Positions 17,144 to 25,759 of a stretch of 64,000 bases of DNA are shown here, piece by piece. The stretch comes from CABZJG01 sp902512685. GTDB lineage: Bacteria; Pseudomonadota; Alphaproteobacteria; Rhodobacterales; Rhodobacteraceae. Positions within the stretch are counted from its first letter, which is position 1. Each line of letters starts with the position of its first letter. The position numbers and the translations under genes are program-made. The stretch spans positions 3,038,001 to 3,102,000 of the forward strand of contig CP179201.1 of assembly GCA_051201605.1 (NCBI GenBank), read 5' to 3'. Below the pieces are notes generated by a model. That model did no database searches. It was not told the DNA's origin and was given only the letters and a program-made list of their open reading frames with translations.

Positions 17144-17578
17144 ATGGCAACTCTTAACAAAACCGGCTCATCCGAGGGTGACCGAGAACTGTTTCCCGCG
17201 GTTCGAAAAGGCTGGCGTAGGAAATGCCCCAGCTGCGGACAGGGGCCTCTTATGGATGGATATCTTAAAATCCGAAAGAGCTGTAGCAGTTGTAACGCCC
17301 AACTCCATCATCATCGCGCAGACGATGGCCCAGCTTACCTTACGATTTTGATTGTTGGGCATATTACAATGCCGCTGTTGCATTATGCTTTTGTCAAATG
17401 GCGTCCGGACCCCTATATCCTGCTCGCTATTTTTGGTGTTGGCTGTATCGTATTATCGCTCTATTTATTGCCTAGACTAAAAGGGGTTGTCGTGGCCTTT
17501 CAATGGGCACGGTATATGCATGGGTTTTCAGATGCACAGCAACCCGTTAGAAAACAGGGCAGCCATGATCGAAGATAA
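17144..17578 (+). CDS. DUF983 membrane protein
   Basis: A 144-residue protein of the DUF983 family. A cytoplasmic start contains two CxxC pairs (KCPSCGQG and KSCSSCNA), likely a zinc ribbon, followed by RADDGPAY and two hydrophobic segments near 60-80 and 85-105. ATG at 17144 was taken; the TTG three bases earlier is less likely. Its end overlaps the NUDIX start by 14 bases. Function unknown; it is widespread in alphaproteobacteria. Confidence 0.8.
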   Translation: MATLNKTGSSEGDRELFPAVRKGWRRKCPSCGQGPLMDGYLKIRKSCSSCNAQLHHHRADDGPAYLTILIVGHITMPLLHYAFVKWRPDPYILLAIFGVGCIVLSLYLLPRLKGVVVAFQWARYMHGFSDAQQPVRKQGSHDRR

Positions 17579-18266
17579 AACCGCAATCAGAAATGCAGCA
17601 ACCGTGATTGTGGTGCGCGACCGCGATCACGCACCAACGGTGTTAATGGGGCAAAGGGGATCGAAGGCTGCCTTTATGCCCAATAAATTTGTCTTTCCCG
17701 GCGGCGCAGTAGACCCGCAGGATGGCACCATCGGCTTAACCACATCTATACCAGAACCTTGCCAATCGCGTCTGCAAAAGGATGCTGATCCCGCCCTATG
17801 CGATGCTCTTTGTGTGGCAGCTATTCGCGAACTCTTTGAAGAAACCGGACAAGTCCTGGGTCAACCGGGCCTCTGGTCAGGCTCGCCGCCAGAGGATTGG
17901 AGCGCATTTGCCCAAAACGGCTGTGTGCCAGATGCCGGCGGTCTTCAGTTTGTATTTCGCGCCGTAACCCCTCCGGGCCGAACACGCCGGTTTGATGCAA
18001 GGTTTTTTATGGTTGATGCAGATAAATTGCGAACAGACCTTGATGACTTCACTGCAGCCAGCGATGAGCTTTCGCATCTGCAATGGATCGCGCTCGAGGA
18101 TGTTCGCGCCTTTGATTTGCCGTTCATCACCGAAGTCGTTTTGGCAGAAGTAACAGCCCGTATAAAAGACACGGCACCGCCAAAGTCAGTGCCGTTTTTT
18201 AGAAATGATGATGAAGAAAGTTTGTTTTTACGTCTGCGCGGCCATAACGAGCCCTATAAAGATTAA
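17565..18266 (+). CDS. NUDIX hydrolase
   Basis: A 233-residue NUDIX-fold hydrolase, which cleaves nucleoside diphosphates linked to another group. The Nudix box is recognisable as the GGAVDPQDG strand near residue 48 followed, after a 30-residue insert, by AIRELFEETGQVLG near 92-105 with the metal-binding REx2EE core. ATG at 17565 overlaps the DUF983 gene; the frame upstream is shadow sequence. Substrate unknown. Its stop codon overlaps the convergent EamA gene stop. Confidence 0.82.
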   Translation: MIEDKTAIRNAATVIVVRDRDHAPTVLMGQRGSKAAFMPNKFVFPGGAVDPQDGTIGLTTSIPEPCQSRLQKDADPALCDALCVAAIRELFEETGQVLGQPGLWSGSPPEDWSAFAQNGCVPDAGGLQFVFRAVTPPGRTRRFDARFFMVDADKLRTDLDDFTAASDELSHLQWIALEDVRAFDLPFITEVVLAEVTARIKDTAPPKSVPFFRNDDEESLFLRLRGHNEPYKD

Positions 18267-19165
18267 GCGCGCAGCACCAAGATCACGATACTAACCACCA
18301 AGAACGCAAGCCCCCCGAGTTCACGGCCGGTAATTTTTTCCCGGAAAAACAAAACACTCGCTGCAAGGCTAAGGATAAGTTCAATTTGCCCCACCGCTTT
18401 GACATAGGCCGCATTTTGCAAGGTAAAGGCAGTGAACCAGCCAAGCGAGCCGCCAAGGCTAGTCAAGCCAACCCATATGGCCGTTTTGCGCGCATTCCAA
18501 ACTGCGCACAACTGCCCGGGTTCACGCAGATAAAGCCAAATGGTCATCACAGCCACTTGCATTGTAATGACCAACAAGAGCGTCACACTGGCCCTTAAAA
18601 TCGCATTTTCAAAGCCCACTTCTAAAGTGGCGCCTCGATAAAAAACTGCCGAAATTGCAAATAAGAACCCTGACAAAATACCCAGCCCTGTCGCCCGGCT
18701 GGCAAATCTTGAAAGCCCTGTGGCGCCTCCAAACGGTTGGTCAGACAGCAAAAGAACACCGATCAAACCGATCAATATGGCCACAAGACCCAGCAATGAA
18801 ACACCTTCGCCAAGGACAAGAATGCCAACACATACCGCTTGGATCACTTCGGTCTTTTTGAAGGTAATACCAACGGCAAAATTGCGTGCTCGAAACAAAG
18901 CCACGACACAGACCGTGGCAAATATCTGGCTTAGGCCACCGATAGCAGCATAACCCCAAAATGCCATCGACAGCTGCGGGGGGGCAAGATCATTGATCCA
19001 AAAGTATCCGGCAACCGCAATCCAGAAAAGCGGGGCAGAATAACAAAACCTGGCAAAGGTCGCGCCCGCGGTGGACAATTGCCCACTGCTGAGAATCTTC
19101 TGCAGCATGAACCGCACGGTTTGCAAAGAGGCCGCTATAAGCGAGGCTAAAATCCAAAGCTCCAT
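18263..19165 (-). CDS. EamA/DMT family transporter
   Basis: A 300-residue integral membrane protein with about ten hydrophobic segments in two EamA repeats. ATG at 19165 (MELWILASL) has GAGGA upstream and begins directly at the first membrane helix; the longer frame to 19210 adds a charged 15-residue leader. Convergent with the NUDIX gene, with stops overlapping. Substrate unknown. Confidence 0.8.
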   Translation of the reverse strand: MELWILASLIAASLQTVRFMLQKILSSGQLSTAGATFARFCYSAPLFWIAVAGYFWINDLAPPQLSMAFWGYAAIGGLSQIFATVCVVALFRARNFAVGITFKKTEVIQAVCVGILVLGEGVSLLGLVAILIGLIGVLLLSDQPFGGATGLSRFASRATGLGILSGFLFAISAVFYRGATLEVGFENAILRASVTLLLVITMQVAVMTIWLYLREPGQLCAVWNARKTAIWVGLTSLGGSLGWFTAFTLQNAAYVKAVGQIELILSLAASVLFFREKITGRELGGLAFLVVSIVILVLRA

Positions 19166-19426
19166 ACTTCCTCTAACTTTATTTTTTGCGCTTTGACCAG
19201 AGTAAATCACGCAGTTTCAAGGATTAAACAGCCTTTATGTACTTTCATTTTAGCGAAATGAGCCTGCATCAAAGCCTTACAATACTGCGAGATAAAAAGA
19301 CCCACCAATCAGATAATACATATAAACAAATTTTGCAGGCTGCCCTTAATCGTTTTTGCCCAGCTTGTTGGCCTGCAGATAATAGCCCCCTTGAAACCCC
19401 TGTGAATTCTGCGGCATAGAACCATT

Positions 19427-20005
19427 ATGGCTAAACTCTATTTTCACTACTCGACTATGAATGCCGGCAAATCGACACTGCTTTTGCAAGCATCGCATAA
19501 CTACCGCGAACGCGGTATGCAGACCTATTTGCTGACAGCCCAGTTCGATAATCGCGCAGGCGAAGGCCAGATTGGGTCAAGAATTGGCATCAACCAAGAT
19601 GCAGATACTTTTGCCCTGGGACAAAATCTATATGATGCGATCGCAACGCAACTGACCAAAAGCGCCTGCGCTTGTGTTTTTATTGATGAGGCGCAGTTCT
19701 TAGAAGAAACGCAGGTATGGCAATTGGCGCGCGCCGTTGATGATCTGAATGTTCCAGTGATGTGTTACGGCCTACGCGTTGATTTTCAGGGCAAGTTGTT
19801 TCCCGGTTCTGCTGCACTTTTGGCATTGGCAGATGAAATGCGCGAAATACGTACAATTTGTCATTGCGGCAAAAAAGCCACGATGGTGATTAGACAAAAT
19901 GAAAATGGCGAGGCCATGACCGAAGGCGAGCAAGTGCAAATAGGAGGAAATGAAACCTATGTCTCACTCTGCCGCCGCCATTGGAGACAAGCCACAGGCA
20001 ATTAA
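19427..20005 (+). CDS. tdk: Thymidine kinase
   Basis: Phosphorylates thymidine to dTMP with ATP. The 192-residue type II enzyme has the P-loop MNAGKST near residues 11-17, the DEAQF Walker B-like motif near 88, and a zinc site with CHCGKKA near 145 and a C-terminal CRRHW. A 260-base AT-rich gap precedes it in which I see no gene. Together with dut, the deo operon and the BMP transporter in the window, it completes salvage of imported deoxynucleosides. Confidence 0.95.
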   Translation: MAKLYFHYSTMNAGKSTLLLQASHNYRERGMQTYLLTAQFDNRAGEGQIGSRIGINQDADTFALGQNLYDAIATQLTKSACACVFIDEAQFLEETQVWQLARAVDDLNVPVMCYGLRVDFQGKLFPGSAALLALADEMREIRTICHCGKKATMVIRQNENGEAMTEGEQVQIGGNETYVSLCRRHWRQATGN

Positions 20006-20030
20006 TCACTATGCAAAAAGCGCAGGCAGA

Positions 20031-20369
20031 TCAGTGTAGACGCGCGCCCAACTGCACTGGTTGATCAGGTCCGATAAGCACGATACCGCCGTCTGTATCG
20101 GATACGCCAAGGACAAGCACTTCGGACATGAACTTTCCAATTTGTCGCGGCGGAAAATTAACCACTGCCATCACATGCTTGCCAATTAAATCTTCGGGCT
20201 GATAATGCGTAGTAATCTGGGCAGAGCTTTTCTTTTCCCCCAACTCATCGCCAAAATCGACCCAAAGCTTGATCGCAGGTTTGCGCGCCTCTGGATAGGG
20301 TTCGGCTTTCGTGATTTGGCCCATACGGATATCGACCTTGAGAAAATCATCAAAGCTAATCTCAACCAC
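20031..20369 (-). CDS. csaA: CsaA-like tRNA-binding protein
   Basis: A 112-residue single-domain EMAP/Trbp111-type OB-fold protein. It starts with FDDFLKVDIRMGQI and ends with GVSDTDGGIVLIGP, the signature strands of this family, which binds tRNA and has export-chaperone activity in Bacillus. The start codon is GTG at 20369 with GGGAG 9 bases upstream; it overlaps the proC stop by 8 bases, so it is translated from the same message. Confidence 0.88.
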   Translation of the reverse strand: MVEISFDDFLKVDIRMGQITKAEPYPEARKPAIKLWVDFGDELGEKKSSAQITTHYQPEDLIGKHVMAVVNFPPRQIGKFMSEVLVLGVSDTDGGIVLIGPDQPVQLGARLH

Positions 20370-21180
20370 TCGCCAACTCCCGTGATCTGTCCGCGGCTGC
20401 GGCCACTGTGTTTTCCATCAATGGTCCAAGACCACTGCCTTCATTCATTAAAACTTCAAGGCCTGCTTGCGTGGTGCCGTTTGGGCTGGTCACATTCACC
20501 CGAAGCTGTTCAGGTGTCTCTTCAGAAGTTTCAGCCAAAGCGCCAGCACCCGCCACGGTGGCTTTGGCCAGTTGCATTGCCATATCAGAGGATAGCCCCT
20601 GCGCGCGGCCTGCTGCGGCCAGCGCATCAATCATGTAAAACACATACGCAGGCCCCGATCCTGACACGCCTGTTACCGCATCAAGCTGGGTTTCTGCTTC
20701 ACATCTGACGGTTTGGCCAATGGCATTTAGCAACTGATCTGCAACCTGCAACTGACCGTCTGTCACATGGGAGTTTGCGCTCATGGCGGTAATGCCTTTA
20801 CCGATGGCAGCCGGCGTATTGGGCATCGCACGGATCACCGGTGTCTGTGCGCCCAACATATCTTCATAGGTTTTAATTGGCGTTCCAGCGGCCACGGATA
20901 GAATAACCGTTTCCGGTGCATTGCCAAAAGCCCCAATTTGCGGCAAGGCCCGCTCCATCAGTTGTGGTTTCACCGCCACCAGGATTAACGCAGGCTGGGG
21001 CGGCAAGCTTTGGTTGACATGAACGCCCTGATCTAAAAGCCAGTCCGAGGGTTGCGGATCAATCACCCAAACTGCTTTTGGATCTAAACCATCGCGCACC
21101 CAACCGGCAAGCATCGCCGACCCCATTTTCCCACAGCCAAGCAGTACCAGCCCCCGCCGGGATATATCGTTAAAAGTCAT
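20362..21180 (-). CDS. proC: Pyrroline-5-carboxylate reductase
   Basis: Reduces pyrroline-5-carboxylate to proline with NAD(P)H. The 272 residues show the N-terminal Rossmann motif LLGCGKMGSAML near 13-24 and the family signature GVSGSGPAYVFYMIDAL near 168-184, followed by the C-terminal NVTSPNGTTQAGLEVL loop. The GGGGA site lies upstream of ATG 21180. It is followed by csaA and preceded on the same strand by the YbjN gene, 41 bases away. Confidence 0.95.
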   Translation of the reverse strand: MTFNDISRRGLVLLGCGKMGSAMLAGWVRDGLDPKAVWVIDPQPSDWLLDQGVHVNQSLPPQPALILVAVKPQLMERALPQIGAFGNAPETVILSVAAGTPIKTYEDMLGAQTPVIRAMPNTPAAIGKGITAMSANSHVTDGQLQVADQLLNAIGQTVRCEAETQLDAVTGVSGSGPAYVFYMIDALAAAGRAQGLSSDMAMQLAKATVAGAGALAETSEETPEQLRVNVTSPNGTTQAGLEVLMNEGSGLGPLMENTVAAAADRSRELASG

Positions 21181-21221
21181 AATGTCCCCAATGTGATTAT
21201 CCTGTACACTTTGGGGCGATG

Positions 21222-21722
21222 TTACGCCCGTCCGTAGGCCTCTGCAATGGCGACCTGAAGGGCCTGCTTTGGAGTTTGATCGCCATATACCACCAATTGC
21301 AGCGCCGGATAATAGCGTTCAGCAGAGCCGACGGCAGAAGAAATCATAGTATCAATTTGCTCAGGGCTCGCGATCTGTCCGCCGCTCAAAACCAATCCAT
21401 ACCGGTACACCATCAGGCTGTGATCCTGCCAGAAAGTGAATGCACCGGCCCAACATTGGTCGTTAATTGAGTTCAAAACCTCAAATAGGGCGCCTTGTTT
21501 CTCCTTGGGAGGTTGCATTTCAAACGTGCAGATCAGCCTTAAGGTTTCATCAAAACCTGACCATGCCAATGTAATAGAATATGTTCTCCACTGACCTTCC
21601 ACCGTCATGGCGATTTGATCGTCTGCAATCCGATCAAAATCCCATTCATGGTGTTCGGCAATATGCTCAACAATGTCGATAGGATGAACTTCTTCTTCGT
21701 AGAAGTGTTCTGTTAGTGCCAT
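21222..21722 (-). CDS. YbjN domain-containing protein
   Basis: A 166-residue soluble protein of the YbjN family, which has a type III secretion chaperone-like fold. Typical features are the acidic start, AWSGFDETLRLICTFEMQPP in the middle and the C-terminal PALQLVVYGDQTPKQALQ. No catalytic residues are known for the family. ATG at 21722 has AGAGG upstream. It is on the same strand and closely upstream of proC, so a shared transcript is likely. Confidence 0.8.
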   Translation of the reverse strand: MALTEHFYEEEVHPIDIVEHIAEHHEWDFDRIADDQIAMTVEGQWRTYSITLAWSGFDETLRLICTFEMQPPKEKQGALFEVLNSINDQCWAGAFTFWQDHSLMVYRYGLVLSGGQIASPEQIDTMISSAVGSAERYYPALQLVVYGDQTPKQALQVAIAEAYGRA

Positions 21723-21925
21723 AGCGCCACCTCTTTATTTAATTAGCGTGGGGATGTGGCAGCACCCCCAAGCGCTTGGTGCCTGCTCTACAGAGTGCGG
21801 TTGATTGCCGATACCCTTACTACATATGGTGATGCGCTTTGATCTCTCTGTAAAGAGAAATCTTTGTGATGCACTTAATAATCTGTGGATAGATCGATTT
21901 TGGCTCTTAAATCAGGCCAAGCTGA

Positions 21926-21957
21926 CAAAAAGCCGCCCAACAGATCAGGCGGCCTTT
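21926..21957 (-). terminator. Intrinsic terminator downstream of ubiK
   Basis: On the minus strand GCCGCC, a 10-base loop and GGCGGC form a GC-rich stem, preceded by AAAG and followed by TTTTT. This is a well-formed rho-independent terminator for the leftward ubiK transcript, 10 bases after its stop. Confidence 0.8.
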
Positions 21958-21966
21958 ACAAAGGGA

Positions 21967-22251
21967 TCAGGACTTAGGCGATTTCTTGCCAGTTTTCGGT
22001 GATTTGGTTTTTGATGATTTCTCAAGCGCGTCCAAGCGCAACTTAAGGGCTTCGTTCTCTTCACGGGCCTTACGTGCCATAGCCTGCACCGCATCAAATT
22101 CTTCCCGGGTTACAAAGTTCTGCTCAGACAACCAGCGATCGATCAGCGATTTCATTGCATTTTCCGCTTCTTCTTTGGCCCCTTGGGCCACACCCATCGC
22201 ATTGGTCATCAGTTGCGACAAGTCATCGAGCATTTTATTTTTGGTCTGCAT
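21967..22251 (-). CDS. ubiK: UbiK-like ubiquinone biosynthesis accessory factor
   Basis: A 94-residue BMFP-domain protein. A short amphipathic start is followed by a long charged coiled coil (about 35-80, FVTREEFDAVQAMARKAREE), ending in a Lys/Ser-rich tail. UbiK homologues assist aerobic ubiquinone synthesis at the membrane and trimerise through the coiled coil. ATG at 22251 has GGAGAG upstream; the in-frame TTG at 22263 is less likely. Divergent from lgt and terminated by a clear hairpin. Confidence 0.8.
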   Translation of the reverse strand: MQTKNKMLDDLSQLMTNAMGVAQGAKEEAENAMKSLIDRWLSEQNFVTREEFDAVQAMARKAREENEALKLRLDALEKSSKTKSPKTGKKSPKS

Positions 22252-22354
22252 CAGGCTCTCCAAAGTTACTTTCTCTCTTATATGGTCACTCTTTGGGTAG
22301 TCTCAAGGTTGACTTTTTTGTTAAACCAGATGCACACAGAGGCAAAGGTATATT

Positions 22355-23236
22355 ATGATCCCATTTCCCAACATATCCCCCGAGATTTTCTCGATCACCA
22401 TTTTTGGAATGGAAGTGGCTTTGCGTTGGTATGCCCTGGCCTATATCATTGGCCTTTTATTGGGTTGGCGGATTGCGGTATTGGCCGCCAACAGACCCGC
22501 ACTTTGGCGCAATAATCTTTCCCCCATCGAAGCAGTGCAAGTCGAGGACCTGCTCACATGGGTGATAGTGGGCGTTATTTTGGGCGGCCGGCTTGGCTAT
22601 GTGGTGTTTTATCAACCGATGTATTTTCTGTATCACCCGATGGAAATTGTGATGATATGGAAAGGCGGCATGGCCTTTCACGGGGGGTTAGCAGGCGTCT
22701 GCGTTGCCGCATTCTTGTTCTTCAGGCGTAATTTGGTGCCCTACGATTCCGGCGCAGACTTGCTGGCACTGGCCGCGCCTGCCGGGCTTCTTTTGGGACG
22801 TGTGGCCAATTTTATTAATGCCGAACTTTGGGGACGGCCCACTGATCTTCCATGGGGCGTTGTTTTCCCCGGTGAGGCAGCTCAGGCCTGCGGCCAGCTC
22901 GCAGGTCTTTGCGCGCGCCATCCTTCTCAGGTTTATGAAGCCGTCCTAGAAGGGTTGGTTTTGGGCAGCATTATGCTGTTTTTGGCGTTTCGAAGAAAGG
23001 CGCTGAAAAAACCGGGCCTGATCACAGGCATTTTCTTTGCCGGCTATGGCATCGCGCGCAGCCTGATAGAACTGGTGCGCCAACCAGATGCACAGTTCCA
23101 GTCCGCAGAAAATCCATTGGGCTATGTCTATGAATTAGCCGGTATGGGCATCACCATAGGGCAGATTTTGTCCCTGCCAATGATCGCGGCCGGACTGTTT
23201 TTGATTTCCCGCGCCCGTAGGCGCCTCACCTCATGA
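22355..23236 (+). CDS. lgt: Prolipoprotein diacylglyceryl transferase
   Basis: Transfers diacylglyceryl from phosphatidylglycerol to the lipobox cysteine of prolipoproteins in the inner membrane. The 293 residues contain about seven membrane segments, the family patch GGRLGYVVFY, then KGGMAFHGGLAGV with the essential His-Gly, and GRVANFINAELWGRPTDLPWGVVFPG. Ribosome site AAAGG lies upstream. It is the first gene of lgt-midA-pgeF; the next start overlaps its stop as ATGA. Confidence 0.96.
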   Translation: MIPFPNISPEIFSITIFGMEVALRWYALAYIIGLLLGWRIAVLAANRPALWRNNLSPIEAVQVEDLLTWVIVGVILGGRLGYVVFYQPMYFLYHPMEIVMIWKGGMAFHGGLAGVCVAAFLFFRRNLVPYDSGADLLALAAPAGLLLGRVANFINAELWGRPTDLPWGVVFPGEAAQACGQLAGLCARHPSQVYEAVLEGLVLGSIMLFLAFRRKALKKPGLITGIFFAGYGIARSLIELVRQPDAQFQSAENPLGYVYELAGMGITIGQILSLPMIAAGLFLISRARRRLTS

Positions 23237-24297
23237 CAGACCTGACGAAAGTCTTACTCCGCCGCATCTCTCAAAACGGTCCGATGGCTTTGGCAGAATT
23301 TATAAAAACCTGCCTGCTGCATCCCGTACATGGATATTACACCCAGCAAAATGTTTTTGGCGCTAGCGGTGACTTTGTCACCGCGCCGGAAACCAGCCAA
23401 ATGTTTGGCGAACTGCTTGGCCTATGCCTGGCCCAGAGCTGGCAGGATCAAGGTTGCCCCGATCCTTTTGTTTTGCTTGAACTTGGCCCCGGTCGCGGCA
23501 GCTTGATGGCAGATCTTTTACGGGCAACATCGCGTATTAACGGCTTTCATCAGGCCATGCACTTGTATTTATACGAAGCTTCTAAAAAACTCGTTGATCA
23601 GCAAAGAAAAAATCTAACTGGTTATGAGCCTCTCTGGATTGACAGTTTGGCAGACTTGCCAAACCTGCCACTGTTTTGCATTGCAAATGAATTTTTCGAT
23701 GCTCTTCCAGTACATCAATATCAACGAAAGGGCGACGCTTGGCATGAGCAACAGGTGGGTATCGCCGACGGCCAACTGCTTATGGGGTTGAATAAAAATC
23801 CAAGTGTATTGCCGCAGCTTCGAGCTAGGATTGAGGACACGGCAGCGGGCGATATTGTAGAAATAAGCCCGCAATCTCAAGCCATAGTCGCCCAAATTGG
23901 CAACCAAATAGAATCGTATAAAGGCGCTGCGTTGATTTTTGATTACGGGGATTGGCGCTCGCTTGGGGATACGGTGCAAGCGGTAAAAAACCACCAATAT
24001 GTAGATCTTCTTACAACTCCGGGCGAGGCCGATCTGACCGCGCACGTTGATTTTGAAGCCCTTGCTCACTGCGCGCCCTGTGCACACTCTCGGCTCACGC
24101 CGCAAGGCGTTTTGCTTGAAAGGCTTGGCATAACCCCGCGCGCTCAAGCCTTGGCAAAAAACCTCAGCGGCCCAGCGATTGAGCGACACATCGCCGCGCA
24201 TCGACGCTTGACGCATCCCGATGAAATGGGAAAAGTGTTTAAAGCGCTTGCGCTCTTTCCAAAGGCGGCCGCGCCGCCGCCAGGATTTCAAACATGA
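23233..24297 (+). CDS. MidA/NDUFAF7-type SAM-dependent methyltransferase
   Basis: A 354-residue methyltransferase of the MidA family, whose eukaryotic member methylates an arginine of complex I. Signatures are HPVHGYYTQQNVFGASGDFVTAPETS with the SAM-site FELGPGRG-like LLELGPGRGSLMADLL near 84-99, IANEFFDALPVHQY near 155, and IFDYGD near 232. It is coupled to lgt (ATGA) and to the pgeF gene (ATGA at 24294). The target in bacteria is not established; complex I maturation is plausible. Confidence 0.85.
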   Translation: MTDLTKVLLRRISQNGPMALAEFIKTCLLHPVHGYYTQQNVFGASGDFVTAPETSQMFGELLGLCLAQSWQDQGCPDPFVLLELGPGRGSLMADLLRATSRINGFHQAMHLYLYEASKKLVDQQRKNLTGYEPLWIDSLADLPNLPLFCIANEFFDALPVHQYQRKGDAWHEQQVGIADGQLLMGLNKNPSVLPQLRARIEDTAAGDIVEISPQSQAIVAQIGNQIESYKGAALIFDYGDWRSLGDTVQAVKNHQYVDLLTTPGEADLTAHVDFEALAHCAPCAHSRLTPQGVLLERLGITPRAQALAKNLSGPAIERHIAAHRRLTHPDEMGKVFKALALFPKAAAPPPGFQT

Positions 24298-25058
24298 CGC
24301 TTGAACGGATTACATCGCCGCTATTAAAGCCGGTCAGACACGGGTTTTACACCCGATTGGGCGGCGCCTCTTCGGGTATTTTTACCGGTCTTAATTGTGG
24401 TCTAGCATCCTCTGACCAAACTGAAATCGTTTCAATAAACAGGGCGCGCGTTGCCCAAGATATGGGCATAAAACCGCAAAACCTTGTGACCGTCCACCAA
24501 ACCCATTCTGCTGATGTGCTGACAATTGATACAGCAATATGGACGGCCACCTCGGCCGATGCGTTGGTAACCGCAACCCCGCAGCTTGCCCTTGGCGTGC
24601 TGAGCGCAGATTGCCAGCCGGTGCTATTTGCCGATCCTAAAGCCGGTGTGATAGGCGCTGCGCATGCCGGTTGGCGCGGGGCATTGGAGGGCATTTTGGA
24701 AGCAACGCTAGAGGCGATGGAAAACCTCGGTGCGCGCTGCCACGACATCAGCGCAGTAATCGGACCTTGTATAAGCCAAGCCGCCTATGAAGTCGGGCAA
24801 GAGTTTTTTGAACGGTTTGCTGATCATGATCCAAAGGCTTTACAGTATTTCATCAACAGTCAAAGCGTCGGGAAATATCTGTTCGATCTGCCCGGATATG
24901 GCCTAAGCCGCCTGCGCTCAGCTGGCCTTAAAACCGCGGCTTGGACCCATCATTGCACTTATGCAGATGCGCGTCGGTTCTATTCCTATCGCCGTACAAC
25001 CCATGAAGGCCAAGTTGATTATGGCAGGATGATCTCCACGATTAAATTGGGTGATTAA
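24294..25058 (+). CDS. pgeF: Peptidoglycan editing factor PgeF (laccase-domain)
   Basis: A 254-residue YfiH-family protein. The metal-site motifs VHQTHSADV near 64, LSADCQPVLFAD near 104, GAAHAGWRGALEGIL near 121 and ISQAAYEVGQEF near 165 are all present. E. coli PgeF removes wrongly incorporated L-Ser from peptidoglycan precursors; relatives also show purine nucleoside phosphorylase or laccase activity. It is the last gene of the lgt-midA-pgeF unit, with an ATGA overlap with midA. Confidence 0.88.
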   Translation: MTLERITSPLLKPVRHGFYTRLGGASSGIFTGLNCGLASSDQTEIVSINRARVAQDMGIKPQNLVTVHQTHSADVLTIDTAIWTATSADALVTATPQLALGVLSADCQPVLFADPKAGVIGAAHAGWRGALEGILEATLEAMENLGARCHDISAVIGPCISQAAYEVGQEFFERFADHDPKALQYFINSQSVGKYLFDLPGYGLSRLRSAGLKTAAWTHHCTYADARRFYSYRRTTHEGQVDYGRMISTIKLGD

Positions 25059-25064
25059 ACAGCC

Positions 25065-25565
25065 TTAGGGCTGGATTGCCAAACGATCTTCCAGCACTTC
25101 AAATGGTACACCGGGGTCTTCTTTTGCCGCGCGGATCACCAAAGATGTTTTCACGCTGCCAACATTTGGAGCTGTCAGCAATTCACCTGTTAAAAAGGAC
25201 TGAAAGCTGCTTAAATCCGGGGCCACGCATTTTAACATAAAGTCAACTTCACCGTTGAGCATATGACATTCTCGCACCAATGGCCACACCACGCAGCGAT
25301 CTTCAAATTCACGCAAATCAACCTCGGCCTGACTTTGCAGACCGACCATTGCAAAAACCTGCACCTCAAAACCAAGTTGCCGGCTGTTGACCTCGGCATG
25401 ATAGCCGCGAATAAATCCCTGATCTTCTAGTCCGCGCACCCGACGCAAACACGGAGGTGCCGATATCCCGACGCGGCGCGCCAATTCAACATTGGTCATG
25501 CGCCCGTTGGCCTGCAATTCAGCTAGAATCAGCCGGTCAATAGGATCTAAACGAGTCAAAGGCAT
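25065..25565 (-). CDS. Lrp/AsnC family transcriptional regulator
   Basis: A 166-residue regulator. Residues 5-55 hold the winged helix-turn-helix (LDPIDRLILAELQANGRMTN, then VELARRVGISAPPCLRRVRGLEDQGFI), and residues 70-150 form the AsnC effector-binding/RAM domain. It ends a few bases from the convergent pgeF gene. It is divergent from trxB, with an inverted repeat AATAATrTT in the gap that may be its own site. Targets unknown; an amino-acid responsive role is usual for the family. Confidence 0.88.
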   Translation of the reverse strand: MPLTRLDPIDRLILAELQANGRMTNVELARRVGISAPPCLRRVRGLEDQGFIRGYHAEVNSRQLGFEVQVFAMVGLQSQAEVDLREFEDRCVVWPLVRECHMLNGEVDFMLKCVAPDLSSFQSFLTGELLTAPNVGSVKTSLVIRAAKEDPGVPFEVLEDRLAIQP

Positions 25566-25617
25566 TGCTAAACTCCGATAATTTGTCGTTTCTTACAGCA
25601 AATAGGGGGGCTTGCGC

Positions 25618-25647
25618 AATAATATTTCAATTTCCCGCAACATTATT
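25618..25647. promoter_or_regulatory. Inverted repeat between lrp-like gene and trxB
   Basis: AATAATATT at 25618-25626 faces AACATTATT at 25639-25647, an 8 of 9 match in inverted orientation with a 12-base spacer. The AT-rich, spaced arms fit an Lrp/AsnC-type operator, located about 50 bases upstream of the regulator gene and about 110 bases upstream of trxB. Confidence 0.4.
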
Positions 25648-25759
25648 CTCAACCATGGATCAATGGCTTTGCCTGAAAGTTAATTGACGCTAAGGGGTTT
25701 TACACCTGCTCTTAGGGCGATATATGCCTAGGGAACATTCCAAAATGAATAGGTTGATG

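Noticed and set aside
19237..19419. 60-residue open frame in the gap before tdk
   Set aside because: No ribosome site, no recognisable motif and its length is expected by chance; the gap appears to be AT-rich non-coding DNA.
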